A stretch of 64,000 nucleotides of DNA from Mucilaginibacter rubeus (GCF_003286415.2 NZ_CP043450.1:2108001-2172000); one strand, 5' to 3'. Shown: positions 25,044-34,256, counted from the stretch's first letter. Made by a program: numbers and translations. The notes: generated by a model not told the origin, from the letters alone.

Positions 25044-26177
25044 ATGAAGAACTGGAACTTTCATATAAGTTTTGCCCTCGCGTTGTTATTATGCATCCCG
25101 ATATTTTGCTTTGCGGCAGATGAGCACAAAACGCTGGCTATCGGCGCTCAGGCACCTGATTTTAGTTTGCCGGGTATTGATGGCAAAACCTACACCTTGC
25201 AATCATTTAAAAATGCCAAAGTGCTGGTTGTGGTTTTTATGTGTAACCATTGCCCAACATCACAGGCCTATGAAGATAGGGTGATTAAACTAACCAGTGA
25301 TTATGCATCAAAGGGTGTTAGTGTTGTGGCTATTAACCCCAATAATCCTTCCTCATTGCGTTATGATGAATTGGGATACAGTGATTTAGGCGATTCATTT
25401 GAAGAAATGAAAACACGGGCCAAAGATAAAGGCTTCAACTTCCCATACTTGTACGATGGCGAAACTGAAGTGGCCTCCAACAAATATGGTCCCGTTGCTA
25501 CTCCCCATATTTTCGTGTTTGATAAAGACAGGAAGCTTAGGTACAACGGCCGGATTGATAATATGGAAAATCCTGCCAAAACCCCAAAATCGCAGGATGC
25601 ACGTAATGCTATCGACGCTGTGCTTGCAGGTAAAGATATTGCAGTGCCTGTTACAAAGACTTTCGGTTGCTCGGTTAAATGGGCCGAGAAAAAGGATTGG
25701 ATAGATAAGGCTCAAATTCAATGGGCAAAGGAACCCGTAAAAATTGATACCATCAGCGCTGCCGGAATAGCGACTGTTGTGAAAAATCATTCGGACAGGC
25801 TAAGGATGATCAACCTTTGGGCCACCTGGTGCGGCCCTTGTGTAGCCGAGTTTGATGATCTGGTTACGTTAAACAGGCTGTACCGCGACAGGGGGCTTGA
25901 GTTTGTGAGTATCAGTGCCGATGATCCTGCTAATAAGGATAAAGCCTTGAAGTTTTTACAGCGCAAGCAATCGTCAGGAACTAATTACATCTACACCGGC
26001 GATGATAAATACAAAATGATTGAGGCGGTAGACCCTAAATGGGATGGGGCTTTGCCTTATACCATGCTGGTTGATCCGGATGGGAAAGTAGTATATAGTC
26101 ACCAGGGGGCCATCGATATCGAAGAACTAAAAAAAGTGATCTGGAATAACCCCATGATGGGCAGGATCTACAAATAA
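25044..26177 (+). CDS. secreted two-domain redoxin / TlpA-like thioredoxin
   Basis: This 377-residue protein has a signal peptide (about 1-25, ending CFAA). Residues about 33-195 form an AhpC/TSA-like redoxin domain (GAQAPDFSLPGIDGKTYTL, with Cys67 and Cys70 in FMCNHCPTS). Residues about 230-375 form a second, TlpA-like thioredoxin domain with WATWCGPC (Cys263, Cys266). It should act in the periplasm on disulfides or peroxides. It lies 23 bases after the GH9 stop and runs straight into the first ThuA gene. Two redox modules in one chain are unusual but seen in Bacteroidota. Confidence 0.85.
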   Translation: MKNWNFHISFALALLLCIPIFCFAADEHKTLAIGAQAPDFSLPGIDGKTYTLQSFKNAKVLVVVFMCNHCPTSQAYEDRVIKLTSDYASKGVSVVAINPNNPSSLRYDELGYSDLGDSFEEMKTRAKDKGFNFPYLYDGETEVASNKYGPVATPHIFVFDKDRKLRYNGRIDNMENPAKTPKSQDARNAIDAVLAGKDIAVPVTKTFGCSVKWAEKKDWIDKAQIQWAKEPVKIDTISAAGIATVVKNHSDRLRMINLWATWCGPCVAEFDDLVTLNRLYRDRGLEFVSISADDPANKDKALKFLQRKQSSGTNYIYTGDDKYKMIEAVDPKWDGALPYTMLVDPDGKVVYSHQGAIDIEELKKVIWNNPMMGRIYK

Positions 26178-26186
26178 TTGATATCG

Positions 26187-26939
26187 ATGAGCAAGCTGAA
26201 ATATTTTGTAAATACACTAATTCTGCTGTTATTGATAAATATTGCTGTTGCGCAGCAATATAAATTCAGAGCTTTGGTGGTGATTTCCCGGTCAGATGAT
26301 CACATTAAAATGATGACCGCCGCCAAACCGTTTTTCGAAAAGTTGGGTGAGGACAACCATTTTAAAGTTGATTATACCGACGATTCAAGCAAGATCAATG
26401 ACGAAAACCTAAAGAATTACCAGGTATTTGTGATGATGCAACTGGCGCCCTTTGATATTTCATACAGTCAGCAGGCCGCTTTGCAAAAGTTTGTTGAGCA
26501 AGGGAAAGGTTGGGTCGGGATTCATGGTGCGGGTTTAACCGGAACGGAGTTTTTGGCTAAAAATACCAAATACTGGAAATGGTTTGAGGATTTTATGGGA
26601 GGAGTAGTGTATTCGCCGCATCCGGCTTATCAAAAAGGAGCTGTTATTGTGGAAGACCGGCAACATCCGGCCACCAAAAATCTGCCTGCTAAATTTGAGA
26701 TTTCTGATGAATGGTACGAGTTTGATAAAAGCCCGCGGCCCAATGTGCGTGTTCTGGCTACCGCCGACGAATCAAGTTATAAACAAAACAAGCCAATGGG
26801 TGATCATCCCATTATCTGGACGAATGAAAAATACCGCCGCATGATCTATATCGGTATTGGACATGATCCATCGGTATTCACCAATCAAAGTTATATAACA
26901 CTGCTCAGGGATGCTATCCTTTGGGCGGGATCAAAATAA
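26187..26939 (+). CDS. ThuA domain-containing protein 1
   Basis: The ATG at 26187 (MSKLKYFVNTLI) gives 250 residues with a signal peptide ending VAQQ; an upstream in-frame TTG directly after the previous stop is less likely. The class I glutamine-amidotransferase-like ThuA fold shows KNYQVFVMMQL, GKGWVGIHGAG, DEWYEFDKSPRPNVRVLATADESSY (in part) and GDHPIIWTNEKYRRMIYIGIGH. ThuA was first linked to trehalose/sucrose utilisation in rhizobia, but the reaction is unproven. It is exported here. Three paralogs lie within 7 kb. Confidence 0.85.
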   Translation: MSKLKYFVNTLILLLLINIAVAQQYKFRALVVISRSDDHIKMMTAAKPFFEKLGEDNHFKVDYTDDSSKINDENLKNYQVFVMMQLAPFDISYSQQAALQKFVEQGKGWVGIHGAGLTGTEFLAKNTKYWKWFEDFMGGVVYSPHPAYQKGAVIVEDRQHPATKNLPAKFEISDEWYEFDKSPRPNVRVLATADESSYKQNKPMGDHPIIWTNEKYRRMIYIGIGHDPSVFTNQSYITLLRDAILWAGSK

Positions 26940-26964
26940 AATCATCAACCTGTAAACAATCACC

Positions 26965-27723
26965 ATGAAAAAAATAGTACTGATATTAAGTTTTTGCCTG
27001 TTAACCGTTGTAAGCGCCTGGGCGCAAAAAGCCCCGCGCTTTAAAGTGATTGCCCTTTATGAAAACGGCGGCCACCATATTGAGTATTCAAAAGCAGCTA
27101 AAGTATGGCTGGACAAGCTGGCTGCTGATAATAATTTTTCTATCGATTATATTCAAACTACTGATACAATTGATAGTGCGTTTCTTTCTAATTACCAATT
27201 GTTTATCCAGCTGGACTACCCGCCCTATGCCTGGAAAGAAAAAGCGGTTAAAGCATTTGAAAAATATATTGACGAAGGCAAGGGAGGCTGGATTGGTTTT
27301 CACCATGCAACCCTTTTGGGCGAGTTTGACGGTTACCCAATGTGGAACTGGTTCTGGAATTTTATGGGCGGTATCCGTTTTAAAAATTACATAGCGACCT
27401 TCGCCAAAGGCACCGTCAATGTCGAGGATAAAACCCACCCGGTAATGAAAGGCGTGTCACCATCCTTCCTGGTTCAGAAGGAAGAGTGGTATACTTATGA
27501 TAAAGATCCGCGGCCTAATGTGCATGTACTGGCATCGGTAGATGAATCAACTTATGAGCCTAAAGATGGCATTACCATGGGCGATCACCCGGTTGTATGG
27601 ACTAACCCTGCAAAAAAAGCCCGCAACGTTTATATTTTTATGGGCCATTCGCCGATACTTTTTGAGAGTAAGGATTATACCACGCTTTTCAGCAATGCTA
27701 TTTTCTGGGCAGCTGAAAAATAA
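26965..27723 (+). CDS. ThuA domain-containing protein 2
   Basis: This 252-residue exported protein (signal peptide ending AWAQ) has the same ThuA landmarks as its neighbours: NYQLFIQLDYPPYAW, GGWIGFHHATLLG, KEEWYTYDKDPRPNVHVLAS and GDHPVVWTNPAKKARNVYIF. It is closest by eye to the minus-strand ThuA gene at 32287-33084, sharing the LDYPPY, GFHH and PRPNVHVLAS segments, so that pair looks like a recent duplication. It lies 25 bases after ThuA 1. Activity is unknown; a sugar-related role is inferred from the setting. Confidence 0.85.
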   Translation: MKKIVLILSFCLLTVVSAWAQKAPRFKVIALYENGGHHIEYSKAAKVWLDKLAADNNFSIDYIQTTDTIDSAFLSNYQLFIQLDYPPYAWKEKAVKAFEKYIDEGKGGWIGFHHATLLGEFDGYPMWNWFWNFMGGIRFKNYIATFAKGTVNVEDKTHPVMKGVSPSFLVQKEEWYTYDKDPRPNVHVLASVDESTYEPKDGITMGDHPVVWTNPAKKARNVYIFMGHSPILFESKDYTTLFSNAIFWAAEK

Positions 27724-27753
27724 TATTCAACAAACCTAATTGTGTTCACAACC

Positions 27754-28275
27754 ATGATGAAAAAGCTATTGTTCTTGTGTCTTTTACTTATGCCTCTCAT
27801 GTCTATAGCACAGGGGAATACATCGCCTATTTTGCTGCAAATGCGTAATGGGAAAGTTTATTTTGACAATGTTTACGCTCTGAACCCAACTTTTAAAAAA
27901 GCTGATCTTTATACCAAAGCCTTGAATTGGTTTAAGGGCGATGAAAAGACAATAACTGTAGCTAATGAAAAGAAAGGCGAAGTCGTCGGTACTTATACCA
28001 CCAGGGTTAACATAGGTAATACCGGTAATTACTATTTTGTAAGGTTTGTGGTTGATGTGATAGTTTACGACGCTACTTATGAGGTCAAGGTTTTTGATAT
28101 ATATGAAAAGCCAATTGAAAAAGGCATCTCAAACGAATATTCAAAGATAGAATACCGCTGGTGGGATTTTAGGCGGGGCAAGCCGTGGTCGGCAGATGAT
28201 GAGCCATTGTTTAAAGGGGTGAGCTCCACTGTAAATAGCATAATGGATTCGCTTGGTAATGAAATGAATAAATAA
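27754..28275 (+). CDS. DUF4468-like exported protein (TBP-like fold)
   Basis: The start at 27754 (MMKKLLFLCLLLM) is preferred over a GTG at 27742 because it begins a clean signal peptide ending SIAQ. The mature part, about 155 residues, has a DUF4468-like pattern: YTKALNWFKG, then GEVVGTYTTRVN and strand-rich YYFVRFVVDVIVYDATYEVKVFDI (given in part). No catalytic motif is visible. It sits between two ThuA genes and is probably co-transcribed. Function is unknown and the family call is tentative. Confidence 0.6.
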   Translation: MMKKLLFLCLLLMPLMSIAQGNTSPILLQMRNGKVYFDNVYALNPTFKKADLYTKALNWFKGDEKTITVANEKKGEVVGTYTTRVNIGNTGNYYFVRFVVDVIVYDATYEVKVFDIYEKPIEKGISNEYSKIEYRWWDFRRGKPWSADDEPLFKGVSSTVNSIMDSLGNEMNK

Positions 28276-28294
28276 TCCAGTTGAAGTATTTGTA

Positions 28295-29053
28295 ATGAAG
28301 AAATTGATATATACTACCGTGTTTCTGTTGGTGATATTTTTGGCGGTTGACACTGCTTTTGCACAGCAATCTCAATTTAAAGTACTGGCCTTATACTCCA
28401 CCAATGTTGAAAGCGATCACGTTGATTTTGCCATGGACGCCATAAAGTTTTATGGCAAAATGGCTAAAGCAAAAGGCTTTGCATTTGACACCACAAGCAA
28501 CTGGGCCGACCTGAACGATAAAAAATTAAAAAATTACCAGGTAGTTATTTGGCTTAATGAGTTTCCGCATAATCAGGCGCAAAGAAGCGCGTTTGAAAAG
28601 TTTATGGGCAACGGCGGTTCTTGGTTGGGTTTCCATGTATCTGGCTATAACGATAAGTACACCAAATGGCCATGGTTTGTTGATTTTTTAGGAGCAACAT
28701 TTTATAATAATAACTGGCCACCGCTGCCCGCCAAAATGATTGTGGACGATAATACGCACCCGGTTACCAAAAGTCTCGGTAAAAGCTATGTTGCTCCTAT
28801 AAACGAGTGGTATGGTTGGAAGCCTAATCCGCGGGATAATAAAGATATTAAAGTACTGGTAACGCTTGATCCGGCTAATTACCCGTTGGGTAAAAAGGAT
28901 ATCATTCGTGATGGCGATATTCCTGTGGTATGGACTAATACCAAATACAAAATGCTATATATGAACATGGGGCATGGCGATCTGATATTTACCTCGCCCG
29001 AGCAAAATCAAATGTTTGAAGATGCTTTGCTATGGTTGGCCGGGAAAAAATAA
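28295..29053 (+). CDS. ThuA domain-containing protein 3
   Basis: This 252-residue exported protein (signal peptide ending AFAQ) is the most divergent ThuA paralog: NYQVVIWLNEFPHN, GGSWLGFHVSGYND, NEWYGWKPNPRDNKDIKVL and GDIPVVWTNTKYKMLYMNMGHGD. The overall layout matches the other copies but several histidines differ (GFHVSG against GFHHAT). It ends the plus-strand run and is followed by a perfect bidirectional terminator. Function unknown; a role in carbohydrate metabolism is inferred. Confidence 0.82.
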   Translation: MKKLIYTTVFLLVIFLAVDTAFAQQSQFKVLALYSTNVESDHVDFAMDAIKFYGKMAKAKGFAFDTTSNWADLNDKKLKNYQVVIWLNEFPHNQAQRSAFEKFMGNGGSWLGFHVSGYNDKYTKWPWFVDFLGATFYNNNWPPLPAKMIVDDNTHPVTKSLGKSYVAPINEWYGWKPNPRDNKDIKVLVTLDPANYPLGKKDIIRDGDIPVVWTNTKYKMLYMNMGHGDLIFTSPEQNQMFEDALLWLAGKK

Positions 29054-29070
29054 TGTCTTAATGTATTTCA

Positions 29071-29120
29071 GATAAATAAAAAGCCAGGTTTCATTAATGC
29101 AGCCTGGCTTTTTATTTATC
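29071..29120. terminator. bidirectional terminator, 18-bp perfect stem
   Basis: GATAAATAAAAAGCCAGG (29071-29088) and CCTGGCTTTTTATTTATC (29103-29120) are exact reverse complements with a 14-base loop. Each direction has a T-rich distal arm, so it can stop the ThuA run from the left and the regulator gene from the right. It overlaps the stop codon of the minus-strand gene. Confidence 0.9.
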
Positions 29121-32031
29121 ATTTGGTCACCTCTATCAAAAAATCATAAAGGTTTATTTCGGTAGAGAGCTGAAGCTTTTTACGTACGCGGTACCTGCTG
29201 ATTTCTACACCTTTTAACGAGATATTAAGCAACTGGGCAATCTCTTTTGATGACAGGTTTAACCGGAGGTATGCGCATAATTTCAGGTCGGTTGAGCTTA
29301 GTCCCGGAAACTTGGATTTCATGGTGGTTAAAAAGTTATTATGTACCTGGTCAAAATACAACGCGAAGTTGTCCCAATCGTCATCACTTTTTTCGGTATC
29401 GCTCAGTAGTTTAAAAACACTTCTGAATTGGTACGAAGCATCGGCAATGTTGTGCTTCTTGATAAGCGCCATTAACTCATCTTTGATATTGAGCAGCAAT
29501 TTTCCGCGATCAACCATTTGCATGGTTAGCGTAGCCAGCTCCTTGTTTTTATAGGTTAGTTCGGCCTCAAGTTTTTCGTTTTTAAGTGCTATGATCTCTT
29601 TGTCGTTACGATCAAGCTCAAGGCTGTGCAGGTAGCTTAACCTTTTCTGTTCTTCTTCATGGCGTTGCTGATGGAGTGCGAAACGTTTTTGCTGCGCTTT
29701 TACGCCCAAGTAAACTACGTAAACTACGATCAATAAATAAACGAGATATGCCCAGATAGTTTGATACCATGCAGGTTCTACAATAAAAGTGTAGTTTACC
29801 GGTGCCGATGCCGCACCCAGGTTATTACGTGCCTTTACCGAAAATGTGTATTTGCCATACGGAAGGTTGGTATAATCCTTCTCCGTTTTAACCGACCATT
29901 GCGACCAATCCTTGTCAAAGCCAACGAGCTTATAGCTAAACTCCTCGTTGCTTTTTTGGGCGAACAGGGTAGAGGTGTACTCAAAATGGAAGGAATTCCA
30001 GTGGTTGGATAACGATACCACCTGCTGTGTGTTTTGTGCCTGGGCAAGCCGGTTATTTTTAACAAAATACCCTCCAAAAATCAGACTATCTTTTTCGGCT
30101 ATGGCTTTTACTGTGGTCAGTAATACGTTCAGTTTGTTTTCTGACGATACATACTGGCGGTAGTTTAAATGGAATACACCGTTGTTTGAGCCCACAAAGA
30201 TATTTTCCATATCATGAGGATAGATATACTCAGCGCCTTTTACAGTTTGACCGGCCAACTCTGGAAAATAAATTACCTTATAAGGCAAATTGGTTGATCT
30301 TTTACCAAAGTCAATTACGCCAACGCGCTGGTTACTGATAAACCAGATATTGCCTTTGCCATCCTCGGTTAGGAATTCAACTTTATCTTTATTAAATATG
30401 GATTTGTAAAATGCAGACCGTATAAAGTCGCCCTCGGTAGTGTTGTATTCATAAACACCTCTTTCGGTGGCTGCTACTATTTTGTTTTTAATAAAATAAA
30501 TGTGATTGTTCAGTGCCGATGGCAGCCCACTTTTTTGGGTATACTGAGTATAACCGACTATTTTTTTTCTATCGGGCGATAGCTGTACTTTGAATACTCC
30601 GCGGTAAGGATGGGTTGCCCATACAAAGTTCCTGTTATCAAGCGCAAGATTTCCTAACGATTCATAAATGCCATCTAATCGGCCTTCAAAACTAAACCCA
30701 TCATTATTATATTTTAAAAGCTGAAAACCCGTATAGGTTCCGGCTATAATATCCTGCGACGGAGGGAAGGCTTTTACCATCCAGGCACCGGGGCCGGGAG
30801 TTATCAGTTTGGCCTCGTTATTATCTATTTGTAAAACGCCGTCCTGGTGGCCTGCTAACAGCCGACCATTGATCTGCGTAAGACTTAGCACCTGGCCTTT
30901 GGTGTTTGGTACTTCGGTAAAAGTACCTGTGGCAGTACTAATATCTTTTTGTTGTGCACCTATAGGCACCGCATATAAACCGTTTGACGTGCCGATGAAC
31001 AGTTTATTATTAAAAATGCTTACCGCATTGCTTTTTACAAGGTTTTCGCGATTGGGGTAAATGTTTTTAACTGAAGTGTTGTAGTTGATAAAGTCGAGCC
31101 CGTTATCCAGGCCGAGCCATAGATTGCGGTTATTGTCTAACAAAATGCCATGAACATTATTGTTTTGCAATCCCTGATTGTTTGAGAACTGCTCTACCAG
31201 CTTGCCTTTACCATCAATTATAATTAGACCCTTTGCCGATGTGCCTATAGCGTACCTGTCGGAGCCAATTTTCTGAACAAAGTTTACAAGATCGGTAAGC
31301 AGGGTTCCATCAGTCGGTGTGGCTTTTTTAATCAATGACGCACCCACCATGATGAAAAGGCCATTTTTACGTGTGGTTACCAGTAAGGTATCTTTGCTGA
31401 ACTCGGTAATGCCGGTTATTCTTAAGCCCGTTGTTGGCTGTTGTACACAGGCTTGCCAGCGGGAGTCTTTAAATGTAACCAGGCCAATATCTTTATCATG
31501 GGCAAATAGCTTACCGCCTGCCTGGCTTAGCAGCATCCAGCCACCTGGTGCATCGAAAGTGCGTATAGTATTGTTCTTCAGTTCAAAAATGCACTCTATC
31601 GTACGGAAAAATACCTCGTCATTATGAATTACAATATCCCAGATATCGGCGAATTGTCTTGCCTTCTGTGGTAACAATTGTTTAAGCGAGTGATATTTGA
31701 GGATCCCGGCATCATTCGGGAAAAAGTACCCAACCTCATCCTGCCCGCCAACATAAACGCGGCCTCTTTGATCAATAGCTACCGATTTTATAGCACTTTT
31801 ATTGGGCAACGGATAAATTTTCCAATAACTGCCGTCAAATGTGAGCAGGCCTTCGTCATTAGCAAAATAAAGGATGCCGTTCTTATCCTGTTTTATGTCC
31901 CAGATTTCGCTGCCGGCGTTGTATTCATTGTGCGTGTAGTTTTTAATGGCCGGAGTACCAAGTGTAGTTTGAGCGAAAGATGTGCACAGTAATGCACGCA
32001 GAACAATAACAAATAGGAGAATTTTCTTCAT
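29119..32031 (-). CDS. membrane-anchored propeller / Y_Y_Y sensor with LuxR-type HTH
   Basis: Starting at the ATG at 32031 (MKKILLFVIVLRALLC, a signal sequence) gives 970 residues; an upstream in-frame ATG at 32067 adds a non-signal leader. The periplasmic part is a two-component-regulator-type beta-propeller (about 30-640) plus a Y_Y_Y domain (about 700-770, ending YTFIVEPAWYQTIW). One membrane segment (AYLVYLLIVVYVVYLGV), a coiled coil (about 800-850) and a C-terminal LuxR/GerE HTH (LRLNLSSKEIAQLLNISLKG) follow. There is no histidine kinase or receiver, so it is a one-component sensor-regulator. It probably controls the neighbouring glycan genes. Confidence 0.85.
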   Translation of the reverse strand: MKKILLFVIVLRALLCTSFAQTTLGTPAIKNYTHNEYNAGSEIWDIKQDKNGILYFANDEGLLTFDGSYWKIYPLPNKSAIKSVAIDQRGRVYVGGQDEVGYFFPNDAGILKYHSLKQLLPQKARQFADIWDIVIHNDEVFFRTIECIFELKNNTIRTFDAPGGWMLLSQAGGKLFAHDKDIGLVTFKDSRWQACVQQPTTGLRITGITEFSKDTLLVTTRKNGLFIMVGASLIKKATPTDGTLLTDLVNFVQKIGSDRYAIGTSAKGLIIIDGKGKLVEQFSNNQGLQNNNVHGILLDNNRNLWLGLDNGLDFINYNTSVKNIYPNRENLVKSNAVSIFNNKLFIGTSNGLYAVPIGAQQKDISTATGTFTEVPNTKGQVLSLTQINGRLLAGHQDGVLQIDNNEAKLITPGPGAWMVKAFPPSQDIIAGTYTGFQLLKYNNDGFSFEGRLDGIYESLGNLALDNRNFVWATHPYRGVFKVQLSPDRKKIVGYTQYTQKSGLPSALNNHIYFIKNKIVAATERGVYEYNTTEGDFIRSAFYKSIFNKDKVEFLTEDGKGNIWFISNQRVGVIDFGKRSTNLPYKVIYFPELAGQTVKGAEYIYPHDMENIFVGSNNGVFHLNYRQYVSSENKLNVLLTTVKAIAEKDSLIFGGYFVKNNRLAQAQNTQQVVSLSNHWNSFHFEYTSTLFAQKSNEEFSYKLVGFDKDWSQWSVKTEKDYTNLPYGKYTFSVKARNNLGAASAPVNYTFIVEPAWYQTIWAYLVYLLIVVYVVYLGVKAQQKRFALHQQRHEEEQKRLSYLHSLELDRNDKEIIALKNEKLEAELTYKNKELATLTMQMVDRGKLLLNIKDELMALIKKHNIADASYQFRSVFKLLSDTEKSDDDWDNFALYFDQVHNNFLTTMKSKFPGLSSTDLKLCAYLRLNLSSKEIAQLLNISLKGVEISRYRVRKKLQLSTEINLYDFLIEVTK

Positions 32032-32286
32032 TAACGGTTTTCCTGCAAGGGGGATTAACCCTGTCAATAATTAGTATAGCCCGGCGAAAGCCCGAGCTGC
32101 TTAAGAGCCGTAATTTAATCAACATTTTACATATACGGCACAGTTAAATCTTTCAAAAAGGGCTAAAACAGTTTAGTTGCACACGTTTTAAACCTGCAAT
32201 GGATTGCTGTAGTAGTATTGTAGGGGCTGCGTAAATGTTGTTAAAATAACAATTATGAGGTTTAATTTAGGTTTCCGGCCAACAGA

Positions 32287-33084
32287 TTATTTGCTGATTG
32301 CCCAAAATATGGCGTTGCGAAAAAGGGTTGTAAACGCGACATCATCAAAAAGCTGAGGAAAATGTCCCATGGCTATGTAAACGTTTCGGGCTTTGAAATG
32401 CTCATTAGTCCAGATCACAGGATGGTCGCCCATTTTTACATCTTTACCGGGTAAATAAGTCGCCTCGTCAATGCTGGCCAGTACGTGTACATTAGGGCGT
32501 GGACTTTTATCATAGATATACCATTCGTCCTCTGTAATAAAAGTTGACGGCAGGTCTTTCATAACAGGGTGTTTCTGATCCTCTACATGAAGCATTGCTG
32601 CTGTGCCACCAGGAATGTGTAGTTTAAACTGTATCCCACCCATAAAGCCAGAATACCATTGCCACATTGGGTAGCCGTCAAATACGCCCAAAAGAGTAGG
32701 ATGATGAAAGCCGACCCAGCCTCCGCGGGCATTTTCAATATAATCTGTAAAGGCCTCCTGGGCTTCCTTTTCCCATGGATAGGGCGGATAATCCAGCTGA
32801 ATAAATAATTGATATTGTTTCAGAAATTCCCTGGTAATCTTTTTGGTATCGCTAATGTAGTCTATGGTAAAGTTGCTGTCAGCGGCAAGCTTATCAAGCC
32901 AGGGTTTAGCTGCCGCGTCAAATAAGGCATGCCCACCGCCAACCTCAGCAATGGCTATAACTTTAAAGCGTGGTTTTGTATTTTGTTGTGCCTGGGCAAC
33001 GTTGTTAAACATAGCCATGATAAATACGATTGTTAAAAAGGCTATGGTGTTAGATTTTGTTGCGATAGCGCGATCAGGAAGCAT
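32287..33084 (-). CDS. ThuA domain-containing protein 4
   Basis: This 265-residue exported protein carries ThuA signatures: LKQYQLFIQLDYPPYPW, GGWVGFHHPTLLG, DEWYIYDKSPRPNVHVLAS and GDHPVIWTNEHFKARNVYI. The ATG at 33084 gives a 10-residue polar leader before the hydrophobic signal segment (AFLTIVFIMAMFNNVAQAQ), which may mean a later start. It lies upstream of the membrane-anchored regulator on the same strand, 255 bases away, and resembles ThuA 2. Activity is unknown. Confidence 0.83.
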   Translation of the reverse strand: MLPDRAIATKSNTIAFLTIVFIMAMFNNVAQAQQNTKPRFKVIAIAEVGGGHALFDAAAKPWLDKLAADSNFTIDYISDTKKITREFLKQYQLFIQLDYPPYPWEKEAQEAFTDYIENARGGWVGFHHPTLLGVFDGYPMWQWYSGFMGGIQFKLHIPGGTAAMLHVEDQKHPVMKDLPSTFITEDEWYIYDKSPRPNVHVLASIDEATYLPGKDVKMGDHPVIWTNEHFKARNVYIAMGHFPQLFDDVAFTTLFRNAIFWAISK

Positions 33085-33226
33085 CGATTATATTTATTGT
33101 TAAGATTCAGATTCCTGCAATGATAAATTAAACTTTCTATTTGAGATCAATCGTGGCAAAAAGTAGAGGTAAAGTAGTGCAGATATATTAATTAAAAGAT
33201 GATCCGGCTTATAAAAGAGGGGCAAT

Positions 33227-33265
33227 AAAAAATCCCGGTAACAAAATTTATTACCGGGATTTTTT
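33227..33265 (-). terminator. terminator of the SDR gene
   Basis: AAAAAATCCCGGTAA (33227-33241) pairs perfectly with TTACCGGGATTTTTT (33251-33265) around a 9-base loop, giving a T run on either strand. It lies just past the SDR stop. Confidence 0.88.
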
Positions 33266-33287
33266 AAATGTATTTTTCGTGCAGCGG

Positions 33288-34145
33288 TTATTTTGCCTGT
33301 TTTACATCATCATGGTCGGTGCCAACTATTACATCGTACCAGGCTTCGATATCCTTTTCAAAGGCGGCTGTTTTTTCGCGGAAACGTTGCAGTGTATCAC
33401 TACCCAATGGTAAATGTACCGGAGGATTTTCTGCAGCTGCAAGTTTAATGAAAGCCTGTGCCAGTTTTTCCGGATCGCCGGGTTGTTTGTAGCTAAGCTC
33501 GGTTGCCAGTACGCGCATATTGCCTACGGTTTCATGATAATCGGCAATCTCATTTGAGGTGCGGATCAGCGAACTTTCATCAAGGAAGTTGGTACGGAAA
33601 AAGCCCGGAGCAACAACAGTTGCGTGAATGCCAAGCGGAGCAAGTTCCAATGCCATAGCTTCGGTAAGTCCTTCAACCGCGAATTTAGTTGAGCCATAAA
33701 CACCCCAGCCAAAATAAGCTGCCAGGCCCCCAACCGATGATATATTGATTACATGGCCGGCCCGTTCTTTACGCATATAAGGTAAAATGGCGCGGGCTAC
33801 ATTCAATAAACCAAATACATTGGTATCGTAATTCTTTTTTACCTCTTCGGCGGTAGCTTCTTCAACGGCTGATAGTAAGCCGAAACCGGCATTATTTACC
33901 AAAACATCAATGCGGCCAAAGTGCTCGATTGCTTTCGCGGCAGCTTCTTTTGCCTTTGCTTCATTGGTGATATCCAATGGTACAACAAGCAGGTTAGGAT
34001 TGTTATCAAACTGGGCGCTTAGTGTCTCGGGGTTTTTACGAACTGTGGCTACTAACTTATCGCCAGATGCTAAAACGGCTTTTGATATTTCTAAACCAAA
34101 ACCTCTTGAGGCTCCGGTTATAAACCATACTTTTTGAGTTTTCAT
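33288..34145 (-). CDS. SDR family NAD(P)-dependent oxidoreductase
   Basis: This 285-residue cytoplasmic protein is a classical short-chain dehydrogenase. The cofactor loop TGASRGFG is at residues 10-17, NNAG at 84-87, catalytic serine in INISSVGG (about 136-137), and Tyr150-x3-Lys154 in VYGSTKF. It reduces or oxidises a carbonyl/alcohol with NAD(P)H; the Arg after the first glycines (GASRG) suggests NADP preference. The substrate is unknown. An AraC-type regulator gene lies 111 bases upstream on the same strand and may regulate it. Confidence 0.93.
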   Translation of the reverse strand: MKTQKVWFITGASRGFGLEISKAVLASGDKLVATVRKNPETLSAQFDNNPNLLVVPLDITNEAKAKEAAAKAIEHFGRIDVLVNNAGFGLLSAVEEATAEEVKKNYDTNVFGLLNVARAILPYMRKERAGHVINISSVGGLAAYFGWGVYGSTKFAVEGLTEAMALELAPLGIHATVVAPGFFRTNFLDESSLIRTSNEIADYHETVGNMRVLATELSYKQPGDPEKLAQAFIKLAAAENPPVHLPLGSDTLQRFREKTAAFEKDIEAWYDVIVGTDHDDVKQAK

Positions 34146-34256
34146 TTTGTGTTGCTTTTATTTGTTTTTGTTTACACTACAAAGTTGGCAACAAAAGCAG
34201 CGGAGGCTTATAGCAAAAGCAAAGCGCTTATTATGAAAATCAAAGAAGTAGTTGAA

